From Fomitopsis serialis (Eukaryota > Basidiomycota > Agaricomycetes > Polyporales > Fomitopsidaceae), in NCBI RefSeq assembly GCF_022376445.1, contig NW_025955027.1, positions 1-64,000 of the forward strand: a stretch of DNA of 64,000 bases. Reading direction: 5' to 3'. Positions within the stretch are counted from its first letter, which is position 1; the number at the start of each line of letters is the position of its first letter. Under the pieces are notes generated by a model that did not search any database, had not been told where the DNA came from, and saw only the letters and a list, made by a program, of their open reading frames with translations. Positions 11,925 to 21,580 of the stretch are shown in pieces. The translations under genes were made by a program, and so were the position numbers.

Positions 11925-14192
11925 ATGGGAAAGGTTCCCTGGGAGGCACCAGACCTCGTCATTCTCGAAAGCAATCTGAAGGCCTGGCAGGAGGCTTCCG
12001 ATGATCCCGAGAGCCGCCAAGAGCTTGTTGACAACAGCATTCAACGGCTCGAGGCCCGGAAGCAATACAAGTTCGATGCCGTGTTACGAAAGGTACGTAG
12101 TCCAACAGCTTGATGGGTCAGTGAGGAATAATGTCCGGTAGCGTGTCGGCAAATGGTACTCGAACCGCCGAGGGTCGAAGGAACAGGTCAAGAAGGAGAT
12201 GTTCAAGCTCGGCAGGGATATAACGTGGAGGACGGTGGCCGCCCGGGACCGGGAGGATGAGCTCGGGGAGATCATGACAAGAATTGGTCGGGAGAGGGGC
12301 AAGGATGGGTCGGATGAGGAGGAAGACGATGAGGAGGTGGAGGGGGAGGAGAAGGAGGAGAAGGAAGGGAAGCCAGTGACCCGGCACGACATTCCGGGCA
12401 TCTACCAAACCGCCCTGAAGGAACTCTGCGACAATCTGTCGCCGGAGGACCAGGCCGACTACATGCAGGTCGCAAAGGATTGGAATACCCAGGTGTGGCC
12501 AGCCGACCTTCAACGCAAGCAGCTGGAAAACACGGCGCCAACATGATCCGCGATTTCATGAAGATCATGTGGAGGAAATGCGGGATGAGGGTGTTTTTGC
12601 TCGGCGGGGTACCGATGGCTGACGGGAAGACCGGTGTGTTGGAGTATGTGTATTAGTGGTAATACAATGCTTCGGTGTCCTGAACGCATTGGCAGGTTCG
12701 ACTTTAACGACGAGATGTTTCTGGAGGAAGGCGCCCCGAGGGTTCCGAAGTTCACCGGGAGTCAGCCCGAGTGGAAAACGGGAATCATGTATGATCTGTG
12801 GAAGACATACGTCGAGGAAGCCTTTGGTATGTGGGAAGATTCCGCAGTGTGTCCGACAGCTGAATGAAGCGTCACCAGATGCGAATGGATTCGGGGTCGA
12901 AGAAGCCCGGGGCCCGGCAGCACTGATTGAAGACATGGACTGGGACGAGGACGAGGACGGGTACCCGTTGTTGCCTCCAGCGGATCACGATTGCTTCAAG
13001 AAGACGAAGTTCAAGCGCGTATTGTTGGGGACGTTCGTCCGCAAGACGTATGGTGCGTCACACCGATTTGCGACAATCAGCGTGCCTGACACTTCACCCA
13101 CAGTTCATTTCACCGAACGTTTACCGGCTAAGGTGCCCTGGCAATCACTCTCGGAGTCATCGGACTCCTTCATTGATCCGGAATACCTCCCCGCCGGCAG
13201 CGTTCTAAGTGACCCGAGCAAGATGCGCACCGGGGACCTGGACGCGATCTTGAGGCATTGGCGGGAGAGGCAGGACGAACACCCGCAGGGCCCGGTGTTT
13301 CGGTTCAAGGCCTGGAAGAACTCCAAGATGGAGATCGTAGTGCCGGATGTTCAGAAGCGTAGACCTCCCGCGAAGCGACCGAGGCAACAGGCCCGGCAGG
13401 CCACGCCCGGACCGTCCCGCCCACGTCGCCGCAAATCGAAGGCCGACGTCACCTCCGATGAGGAGTCCGCGGTCGAGAGTGATGAGCAGGAGAGCTACAG
13501 CTATCTGTTTAAGGGCGACGATAGCACCGACGAGGACGAGGCGCCACCGGCCCCGTCCCCTACACCCGGAGTGAAGGGGAAGAAGAGGGAAGTGGTCCCC
13601 GACTCAACGGATGGCGATGAGGCACCGCCGCCCCGGAAGGACAAAGGGAAGGGTATCGCACCACGTACTGCGCCTTCGAAGCCCGAGCCCACTCGGCGGG
13701 CATCCGGAAATGACCGCTCGGGGCAGCAGGTAAATCTGGCAAGCTGAAGGGGCCTGCCGCAGTTACAGCGGGCAGCGAAGTTGTTGACGAAGCGGGCAAC
13801 ACGACCTCAAAGCCGGCGGCGAGCAAGGCCCGGCCGGCAAAGCCTGGTGTCAAGCCCACCAGCGACCGGCCGGAGCCTGCCCCCGAGCCCTCTGTCAGCC
13901 GGAAGCAAATCAAGCCCAAGCCAGGTATCGTACCACCACTGACCCGGCAACCCAGGAGGTCGCTAAGCGGCCTGACGCAAATCGGAAGCTGGCCCAGTCG
14001 GAAGAGAAAGGCTCCGGCCGAATCCGATGCCGACGCCGACAGCGAGGTGGTCATTCTGCCGACGCCGGGTAGGTAACGGTCAGTGTCGCATGTGCCACAT
14101 CTAACATTCTTTCATTTTTAGTCAAGCCGAAGAAGACAAAGGACGTGCCGGCTGTGCGCACCGGTCGTCCTGGACCCAGCCACACGAGATAG
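11925..14192 (+). CDS. Cargo protein with acidic/basic tracts, multicopy Agaricomycete type
   Basis: Function unknown; it resembles a lineage-specific protein type common in Agaricomycete genomes. It starts MGKVPWEAPDLVI. After an intron at about 12089-12168 it continues with VGKWYSNRRGSKEQVKKEM, a highly acidic run (12300-12372), and a conserved segment (FMKIMWRKCGMRVFLLGG, RFDFNDEMF, WKTYVEEAF). A second conserved block near 13110-13330 reads KVPWQSL, IDPEYLP, SDPSKM and LDAILRHWRERQ. The C-terminal half is disordered with Lys/Arg clusters (KRRPPAKRPRQQ), suggesting nuclear location, and ends VRTGRPGPSHTR after an intron at about 14072-14121. Two apparent one-base deletions break the frame: an A run at 12527-12530 and one near 13729. 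No enzymatic motif is seen. Confidence 0.6.
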
Positions 14193-14865
14193 CCCGGCCG
14201 TCGCCGGCAAGACTTGGGACGAAAGGCGGCAGTGGATCAAGCAGCTGACCGTGGACGACGGCGTTATGAAGCTCGTAGACAATCTACACCACCTGGTGGG
14301 TGCATCTTTGAGCCTGCGATACGTGGTGTTGACGAGCAGCGACCAGCCGGAGACCGGAGCATGGCAATCGAAGACGAAGTGGGATTGGGCGAGTTGGAAG
14401 TACCGCCGGGCAAGTGCACTCCGGATATCCATACGGACAAGGTGTCCTCACGCAGTTCCGCTCCTGGCTCACCAGAATCCGGACAAGCCTCACCGACACT
14501 CAGATGGGCCGGGAAGACGGCCTCATGGTCACATTGGCCATTGCAATGGTTGTGAAGGACGTCGAGAAGAAAACCGAGCACCGGAGTGACGAGGAGGCGG
14601 AAATCCCGCAGTACGTGCACAAATCCCAACTGACATACCGCTTTGTCGAGGAATTGGGGGAACATTGCACCGAGATCGCGGACCTGTGGTCGGACATGGC
14701 ATACCGCATGCAGAAAAGCGGAAGGCGGATGGAGAGCCCCAGAAATCATCCGCCATCGGTGCCCGGGCAAAACGGTCCAAGCCCAATGTGTCTGCATCGC
14801 CGGCGCCGGGAAAGCGGTCGGCAAAGAGCACGAAGGCGACCAGATCGTCCACTCGCCGGCGTTAA
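14193..14865 (+). CDS. Downstream cargo ORF with basic C-terminus
   Basis: Unrecognised. The open segment reads TWDERRQWIKQLTVDDGVMKL, then after a short intron WQSKTKWDWASWKYR. Another intron leads to a helical stretch around 14450-14700 (VLTQFRSWLTRIRTSL, LAIAMVVKDVEKK). The end is strongly basic (AKRSKPNVSASPAPGKRSAK ... TRRR, stop at 14865) and looks like a nuclear localisation signal. A missing A in the run 14714-14717 would restore the frame into this tail. It could be a separate gene or the 3' part of the preceding one, because the frame upstream is continuous with that gene's last exon in a different phase. Confidence 0.4.
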
Positions 14866-14984
14866 TATGCATAGATATCCTGCTACTGTATACGTTCAAT
14901 TTCAACAAAGTGCCTACCACCTTATCATTCCCACCTCCCATAATGCATCACCGGTGTCTTGACCTGCTAGCCCTGTGTGAGTGC

Positions 14985-15355
14985 GCTCCCCGAGATTCTC
15001 ACCGAAGTCTCGGGCCGAGAGGTATGTGAAGTCCTCGGGCCGAGGTTGGTGAATCTCGGGCCGAGGTTGGTGAATCTCGGGCCGAGAGTTCTGTGAAGTA
15101 TCGGGCCGAGAGTTCGGTGAGATTCTCGGGCCGAGAGTTCGGTGAGATTCTCGGGCCGAGAGTTCGGTGAGTTGCCCGGTCCGGGACTTCGGTGCAATGC
15201 TCGGGCCAGGATTTCAGTGCAGTTCCCCGGTGCAGAATTCGATGAAACATGGTGGCAGGAAACTCGGTGTTCCTATTGGCCCAAAAATCGGTGGTATGCT
15301 CGTCCGAATGATTGGTGAAGTCTCGGGCCGAGGTGCTGGTGACGTTCTCGGACCG
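14985..15355 (+). repeat. Internal array D: about 25-bp units with CTCGGGCCGAG core
   Basis: About a dozen degenerate copies of a 23-26-bp unit occur here, cleanest at 15060-15180, with the core CTCGGGCCGAGAGTTCGGTG. It has the same core and orientation as array C at 7 kb, but the spacer bases between cores differ. It lies between the 3' ends of two convergent cargo genes. Confidence 0.9.
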
Positions 15356-15495
15356 TGCATTTGTGTGTTTGACTCGGCACTCCTGTGGCTTTCAGTCCGG
15401 TCTTGGCGCACGAGATACATTGTACATTGGCGACTCTATGTTACACTGAGGTTTACACGTATTCTACAGGACAGGTAGGTTATTCCCGGCTTATC

Positions 15496-18342
15496 TCATT
15501 CCACCGCATTGCCCCCATCCATCTCTTCGCCGAGCCCGTTACCGGCGGTTCCACATCCCCAGACCTGGGGGCCCCGTTTGATTGCCCGGTCCCGGATTCC
15601 TGGGGGAGTTCGGCGGAAGTGGTGGGGGTGCTTCAGCCGGAGGAGGTGGCGCCGCTGGCCATTGCCCGAACCCGGTGGGACGACAGAGGCCGGGCTGTCG
15701 GTGCCGATGTGACAACCGGGGTACCCTGTTGAGGCGGGACTGTATCGGAGGTTGCCACCGAGGAATGCCGGTTGTGGAGTTGACCGGTGCAGCGAGCGGG
15801 AGACGGGGAACCTCAGCCGCCGATGGTGCTGCAGCCAACGTGGTGGGCAACGGCTGAATAGTCGAGGGCGGGGATCGGGCGGGTGCGATAGTCGGTGCGA
15901 TGGCAGCGGCGGCCAGCAGCTGAGGCACCTGGCTGAACAGGGGCCTCGGGATGAAGCCCCAATTCCGCCTGCACCGGTCCCGAACTCGCGACTGGCCCAG
16001 GCGAGACGAGGGGGAAGTGGCGGTGGCGCCGGGGCTGCCTGTACCGTCGGCACGGACACGGTAGCCTCGGAAGTCGCTCCGACCGGGGACTGTCAGGTAT
16101 GAATGTTAGACAGTTGACGATCAATGGAAAGCCAGATGGGTAAACTCACCTTTGAGGGCACCACCGGGGACGACGCCTGATCGAAGACTGCAGGATGCCC
16201 TGCCGGAGCACCTGACGTGGTAGCCGCCGCTGGTCACGCATGCCTCGTCCAAATGCATGTCCGCTCCCGGCGCCGGCTCCATGGTCTCGGCGTTGGGGGT
16301 GGTGATCCGGACATCGACGTCCGTCCCATGTCGTTTGTCAGTCCCTGCGGTCCATTGCCGCGCCCTGGATCATATCGCGGAGGGCCTCGATGTAGGCCTC
16401 TTGGTCACCCTCTCCCAGGAATGCCAGACCTGACCGAAATGTCAGTTCGAACAGTCAATGTGAGCAGAACAACTCACCGAGCAATCGCTGATGCTCAAGC
16501 AACGAGTTGTTCATGGCCTCCAACGCAGCCACCCGTTCATTGAGTTGTCGGACGTCACCCTCGAGCTCGCGGACACGCAGCTCCGCGTTCCCGGCGAGCT
16601 CCGCCGGGCGTTGCATGACCACCACGGGCGGCCGAGCGAACCACGAACTCCACCCGGGCCAACTGGATACATACGCCCTACAAAATTAGTGGTGCGTATG
16701 GTCAACGGAGGGAAAGCCAGCGTACTGATGTCACTCGGATCGGGCGGCGGGTCCGTTGCAGTCTTCGCCCGCTTGCGTGGGGGCTCAGGGCCGTCTCCGC
16801 CTTTGACGATCCCTCGCCACGGTCCTTCTTACCCTTTCCTTTCGACGGAGGCGCACTCCCCTTCCGTTTGGGAGGCTGCTTGGTGACCGGGGTCGGGCGG
16901 CGCGACGGGGTGTTGCTGCGTCTGGTGCTCCGCCGGGACCCAGTTGTCGCGACCGAGCCGTTCTCGCTTTCGGTGTCCGAATCGCCGTTGGTGGTTGGGG
17001 GCCCGTCGGCGACACTGTCGGAGCGCTCGGAGGCGACGCTGCTTGCGCGGGAACTTCCCGCCGACGACTTCTTCGACGACCTCCCCCGGCCAGCCTTCTG
17101 CGGCTTGAACGTGCCTTCGGTGTCGATGGCTTCGCACTTGGTCTTCTTCACATGGCAGAAGTCGCACGCGGCGACCTTTCTCTTCTTCGGCTTGCCGTCC
17201 TTCCGGAATGCTGACACCTTTTTGACCGAGATGTAGCAGGGGAATCCCTTGCACGCAGTGCAAGGTGGATCCTGGCAACGAGGTGAGTGGTCAGAACACA
17301 CGATGATCAGTGCAACTCACCCGCAGTTCCCTGTCCCCCCTCTTCCGGGTCTCACCCTCGGCATCGTAGTCCATCACGAATGTCGCCCGGTCCTTCTTGA
17401 TGGCTTTGGCCTTTTTCGCGTCTACCGTAGCGTCCGGCGTGTCCAACTTGAGGATGCCTTTGGCCCCGGCTTGCCTGATACCGACGTGTCAGCGATGCCA
17501 CCCAGACAGATGGCAGGGCACTCACGCTTCCCCTTTGCCTTCGCCGAGACTTGTTCTTCCTCCTCCTCCTCCTCCTCCTCCTCCCCTTCCTCCCCTCGTC
17601 CCGCTCGAGCTCCTCCTCGTCCGGCGATTCGTCGTCCTCCCGGCGCGCACGCTGTTTTCCCTTCCGGATCTCGGCGGGGTCGTGGACCGCTGACGCTTCT
17701 TCGTTGCGGGCTTCTTCCCCTTCCGCCGGGATTGCGTCGGTTCCTCGTCATCGATCTCCATGCGGTCGTCCTGCACCGGCACCTCCTCCTCGCCATCCGA
17801 GTCGTTTCCCGCAAGCTCCTGGAAGCGTACGGCTGGGCCCTGGCGGGATGGTCCCGCGGTTGCATTCCTCGAGCCACGCGGGGAATACAATCCCGTCACT
17901 GCGAGTGGGTTGTACCACTCGCAGTCGGCAGGCGGTCGTCGTCCGGACGAATGAGCGAGAGCCTCACCGGGACCCCCTCCGCGTCGACGATGTTGAGCTC
18001 CACGATGGCCGACAGGAGCACCAAGGGATCACCGGACGGTCCTCGGGATCCTGTTCCTGCGACCAGGCCAAGGCGATCTCGAACATGACCTCGCGCTGTA
18101 GAATACGGTCAGCATCGCTTCGACCATGCGTGATATGGATTATACTTACCACGAGTTCACCAGGGGTTCCATCTGCAAAGTCGAATGTCAACACCACCGG
18201 CCGGTGCCCAAAGTATGCTGTGAATACTTACGATCCTTCCAACAGCTCCTCCTCTTCGTCCACCTCAACCAGGCGGCCTCCAAGGAGTTTCAGAGACGCT
18301 CGGTTGCTCCTGTAGGTACGCGGCCATTTGTCCCGGCCTCAT
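15496..18342 (-). CDS. Zinc-cluster cargo protein, disordered and proline-rich
   Basis: Probable DNA-binding or chromatin protein of unknown function. A plausible start is the ATG at 18342 (MRPGQMAAYLQEQPSVSETP), although a GCC-repeat upstream leaves it uncertain. Basic and Ser-rich tracts follow (17520-17900). Then comes a cysteine module at about 17150-17280: CTACKGFPC followed by CDFCHVKKTKCE. The second part matches the first half of a fungal Zn2Cys6 cluster (CDxCRxRKxKCD); the first resembles its second half, so the order looks permuted. A leucine-zipper-like helix follows (about 16500-16590, LRVRELEGDVRQLNERV). The C-terminus is very proline-rich (15540-15930). Several introns of about 50 nt are needed and the 3' frame is ambiguous, with stops at 15539 or 15496. 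Confidence 0.5.
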
Positions 18343-18986
18343 TGCCGTGACCGGAGGCTCGGGCTCGTAGGCCGGGTCGGCGGCGGCGGCGGCGGCGGCG
18401 ATGGCATTTCGTCGACATGGTTCGGGCGAGCAGAACAAAGCAGAGTGGACGGAGTTGCGAGGACGGGGCGGGGAGACAGAAGGTGATGAAAGCAAGAGAC
18501 AAGCGACGCGAAGCCACACCGATCGCGAAATCCAACACCGACGGTCACGTGCACCCGGCGGGCCGCGGGAAATTTACCCGAAGATGAACATCGTGATGGC
18601 GCGTCGCCTTGTTGTTGCATTCCATTCTCTACCAGGTCCATCCACCTTGGATTGATGTCTGCACAAGGTACCGTTGTTCTGCATTTGTCGGGGCACGTAC
18701 TGACTACTCCGGCCAGATTCTGCCAGTCCAGCCGCATCCGGCATCAAGAATATCACTGGCGCCGGCACCCAGCCCGATGTGGCGCGCCACTATCCGCTGT
18801 GGAAGACGGGGCTGTTCAGCCTGAGGTAAGCCGATGTTTCCGATGTCTTCCTGAGTTGCACTGACAGTCCTTTGTGCTACTCGGCGAGACAGAGCACAGT
18901 CAATCTCAGGACGCAGACCCCTAGCACGGCACCGGGGATGCCAAGACGGGAACTACCGTGTTCGGCCAGGAGGGTTTAATGTCCCA

Positions 18987-20674
18987 ATGAAGCGTAAGGG
19001 CTCGCATGCCCCGCCCGAAATGTAAGTCCCTTTGTTTCGTTCCTCTAACACTGACCGACGTGTATGCAGGACCGAGCTCAGTCTGTCCGGCGCGAGACGG
19101 ATCTCGCGGATGCCGGGGAGTTACAGCAGGCCCCAGTCAAGCGTGTCAGAACTTCGGTGAGTGCTGATACTCTGGTACGTTAGCAAATCCTCACACTAAT
19201 CAACGCGATCGCTCAGCCAACCACGACACGGGTTACTCCGTCGGAAACGGATACGGTGGATGCGGGCGTTTCGCAGGCACTGCCACGCCCCGAAAGTCGA
19301 CATGACGCAAGTCAGGTACGCGACGTTCCGGCTTGCATGGCCTGTGCATAACTTTCCTTTCCTCATGACTTTGATCGCACCACGCTCTAGGCAAATCAAC
19401 CCCCGGCGCGCGCGGCTACCGAGGCCTTTGTCAAGATTGGAAAATGGGGACTGCCCTTCAGGAGGAGGCCGGAGGTATGTGTTTCGTGCTACGTGAGTTG
19501 GTCGGCACTTACCAGGCTTTGACTCGGGAAACGAAAAGATGTCGGGACGTTCGGGCAACAGTGCGCCGCCTCGCCAGCCCGCTGTTGCCGGAGGCCAAGC
19601 CGCATCCACCGAGCCCGGGGTAGGGAGGAGTGACCCGGACGTTATGGTTGTGGGCCACACGAAGCCGGCCCGTGGAATCACGGTCAACGATTCCGACGTG
19701 GAGATCGTGGACGACGGCAGCCAAATCCTCGCAGGCAGCACAAATCGCAAGCCGCCGCCCGCTGTGTCCACCAAGCCTCGTCCACGCCCTCGCATGCTGA
19801 AGGCACCTCGGCCCGATGGGTTCGTTGGGCCATCGTTGACTCGGGACAACACGACTATGGCAGGCGGCCGGGCGGCGCGATTGATCACCTATGGGCAGGC
19901 ATCGAAGCCCGATGGCATGGCGCACCCCGCGCTTGAGAGGGAGCAGCCGGGTCGCGAGATCGCCCACGCACCTAGCGGGGCTCCGGATCCAACTGTGTTG
20001 GAAGACAGCCAGCTCAGGGCCTCGGTACGTGGTTATCGCACTATGTCAGACATATGCTCATTTTTGTACCCAGTCTTCAGACATTACGGAGTCGATTGCG
20101 AACAGGGACGAGAATGGTGAGTGACCTTTTCAACGGGCAGTTCTGCGTGGCCTGGGTCCCGGCACTGCGTGCCGGGTAAGCTGCGTGTCCCTGCAGAAGG
20201 CAATACACTCGCCCGGACGGCGGGGTAGGCTTCGGCGTGCATCAGGACTTCATGACAGCTCTGTGTCAAGTCTGATGACATCGTGTTTATAGCATATCGA
20301 TTCCACGACGAGGCGATGTTGCTTGGCAGGGAACAAGATCCCTTTTTCACATTCTCGGTTACAATGACTGACCGGTATGATTATGGAAATAACCTGTGGG
20401 AGGCAGACAGTCACCCCGCCGTAGACTGGCCGCCAAACTGTACTGTTAGTTTCCACGGCCCTGATTCCTTATTTACTAACTCTTTGCATACTCAGTTCCC
20501 GGCCCAGCGTTCACGGGTTCCACACCGACAAGAGTTGCCGAGCTTCAGGCTGAGAAGGCGATCATCATGGCCCGCATTGACGCCCTCAACGCGCTTCAGG
20601 CAGCTAACAATCGGAACAATCGTGCCATTGACTGGGTGGTCGAATACTATCAGGCGAGGGGTCACTCGGGGTGA
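18987..20674 (+). CDS. Unrecognised cargo protein with conserved C-terminus
   Basis: Family not recognised. I start it at the ATG at 18987 (MKRKGSHAPPEM), with exons near 19071-19158, 19216-19315, 19391-19471, 19515-20020 and 20290-20674. The middle is disordered, with acidic patches (VNDSDVEIVDDGSQ) and Pro/Arg runs. The last exons are better structured: FHDEAMLLGREQDPFFTFSV, YDYGNNLWEADSHPAVDWPP, then a predicted coiled coil (RVAELQAEKAIIMARIDALN) ending in WVVEYYQARGHSG. It is the last gene before satellite B. The coiled coil suggests oligomerisation. Nothing indicates an enzymatic role. Confidence 0.45.
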
Positions 20675-20810
20675 TGGGTCTAGTCTTCACACGTGTATTA
20701 GTTATTCGTAGTGCACCTGAATGCTATGCTGGCGTGGGTCACAATAAAGCCTTCGCCTGGTACCAATGAATGCAGAGCACCCAGTTCAAATGGCCGGCTG
20801 CATGGTCTCA

Positions 20811-21355
20811 AACTGACCGGCCGGAACGTTGGAGACGTCGGGCCGAGTGCACCCTGCGAGCCCGGGTACGGCCGCAGGGCTACATAGATGGCCGGCCGGA
20901 ACGTTGGAACGTCGGGCCGAGTGCACCCTGCGAGCCCGGGTACGGCCGCAGGGCTACATAGATGGCCGGCCGGAACGTTGGAGACGTCGGGCCGAGTGCA
21001 CCCTGCGAGCCCGGGTACGGCCGCAGGGCACTAGATGGCCGGCCGGAACGTTGGAAACGTCGGGCCGAGTGCACCCTGCGAGCCCGGGTACGGCCGCAGG
21101 GTACTAGATGGCCGGCCGGAACGTTGGAGACGTCGGGCCGAGTGCACCCTGCGAGCCCGGGTACGGCCGCAGGGCTACATAGATGGCCGGCCGGAACGTT
21201 GGAGACGTCGGGCCGAGTGCACCCTGCGAGCCCGGGTACGGCCGCAGGGCTACATAGATGGCCGGCCGGAACGTTGGAAACGTCGGGCCGAGTGCACCCT
21301 GCGAGCCCGGGTACGGCCGCAGGGCTACATAGATGGCCGGCCGGAACGCTCCCAA
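20811..21355 (+). repeat. Satellite B: 73-75-bp tandem array, about 7 copies
   Basis: Units start CCGGAACGTTGG at 20821, 20896, 20970, 21043, 21116, 21191, 21266 and (CCGGAACGCT) 21341. Units of 75, 74 and 73 bp are mixed; the shorter ones lack bases in GGAGACG or in the GCTACATAGA block. On the minus strand each unit reads CCAACGTTCCGGCCGG, differing at one position from the core of satellite A. The rest of the two units is unrelated. The array begins about 180 bp inside the right TIR, mirroring satellite A. Confidence 0.95.
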
Positions 21356-21533
21356 CGTTGGGCATAGCACACCCGGGTTTCACATGAGCAATGCTAATGT
21401 CCGGCCGCAGCTACTCCGATGTGTCTGTGCAACCATGCATCCCGGGCGGTCGCCACGTTCGCAGTATGCTGCGGCAACACCGGCCGGAACGCTTACATCG
21501 ACCGACTGCTTGCTCCGGTCGGCCTCCGGGTCA

Positions 21534-21580
21534 ACGTTCGAAACGACCGAATCTCACTCCGGTTTTGACGTTGGTAACGT
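21534..21580 (-). repeat. Right terminal inverted repeat of KDZ element
   Basis: Reverse complement of the left TIR at 40 of 47 positions. The outer end again has a small palindrome, ACGTT-GGT-AACGT (21568-21580), equivalent to the inner part of the left-end hairpin. Between satellite B and this TIR there is one further CCGGCCGGAACGCTT site (21481 region). Confidence 0.85.

Larger units (their letters stand above)
2182..21580. mobile_element. 19.4-kb KDZ-type DNA transposon with TET/JBP gene and cargo
   Basis: The element is bounded by 47-bp imperfect inverted repeats (2186-2232 and 21534-21580, 40 of 47 positions matching). Just inside each end lies a satellite array. It encodes a KDZ transposase with a CxC2 zinc cluster (7463-11029, minus), a TET/JBP-like dioxygenase (3664-4872, plus) and other genes on both strands that belong to no housekeeping family I know. 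KDZ transposons are known in fungi as large cargo-carrying elements that can travel with TET/JBP genes. I see no convincing target-site duplication: GTAAGATT (2176-2183) and GTTAGACA (21581-21588) agree at only 5 of 8 positions. The exact outer limits may therefore be off by a few bases. Confidence 0.85.

Noticed and set aside
12118..12568. Leu/Pro-rich minus-strand open frames
   Set aside because: Antisense shadow of the acidic Glu/Lys tract of the plus-strand cargo gene.
20770..21387. Repeat proteins over satellite B on both strands
   Set aside because: Same cause: stop-free tandem DNA repeat, unit length varying by 1-2 bp, which would break any selected protein.
2182..21580. Starship-type giant element
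   Set aside because: No tyrosine-recombinase captain (DUF3435) is visible, and the element has clear TIRs and a KDZ transposase.
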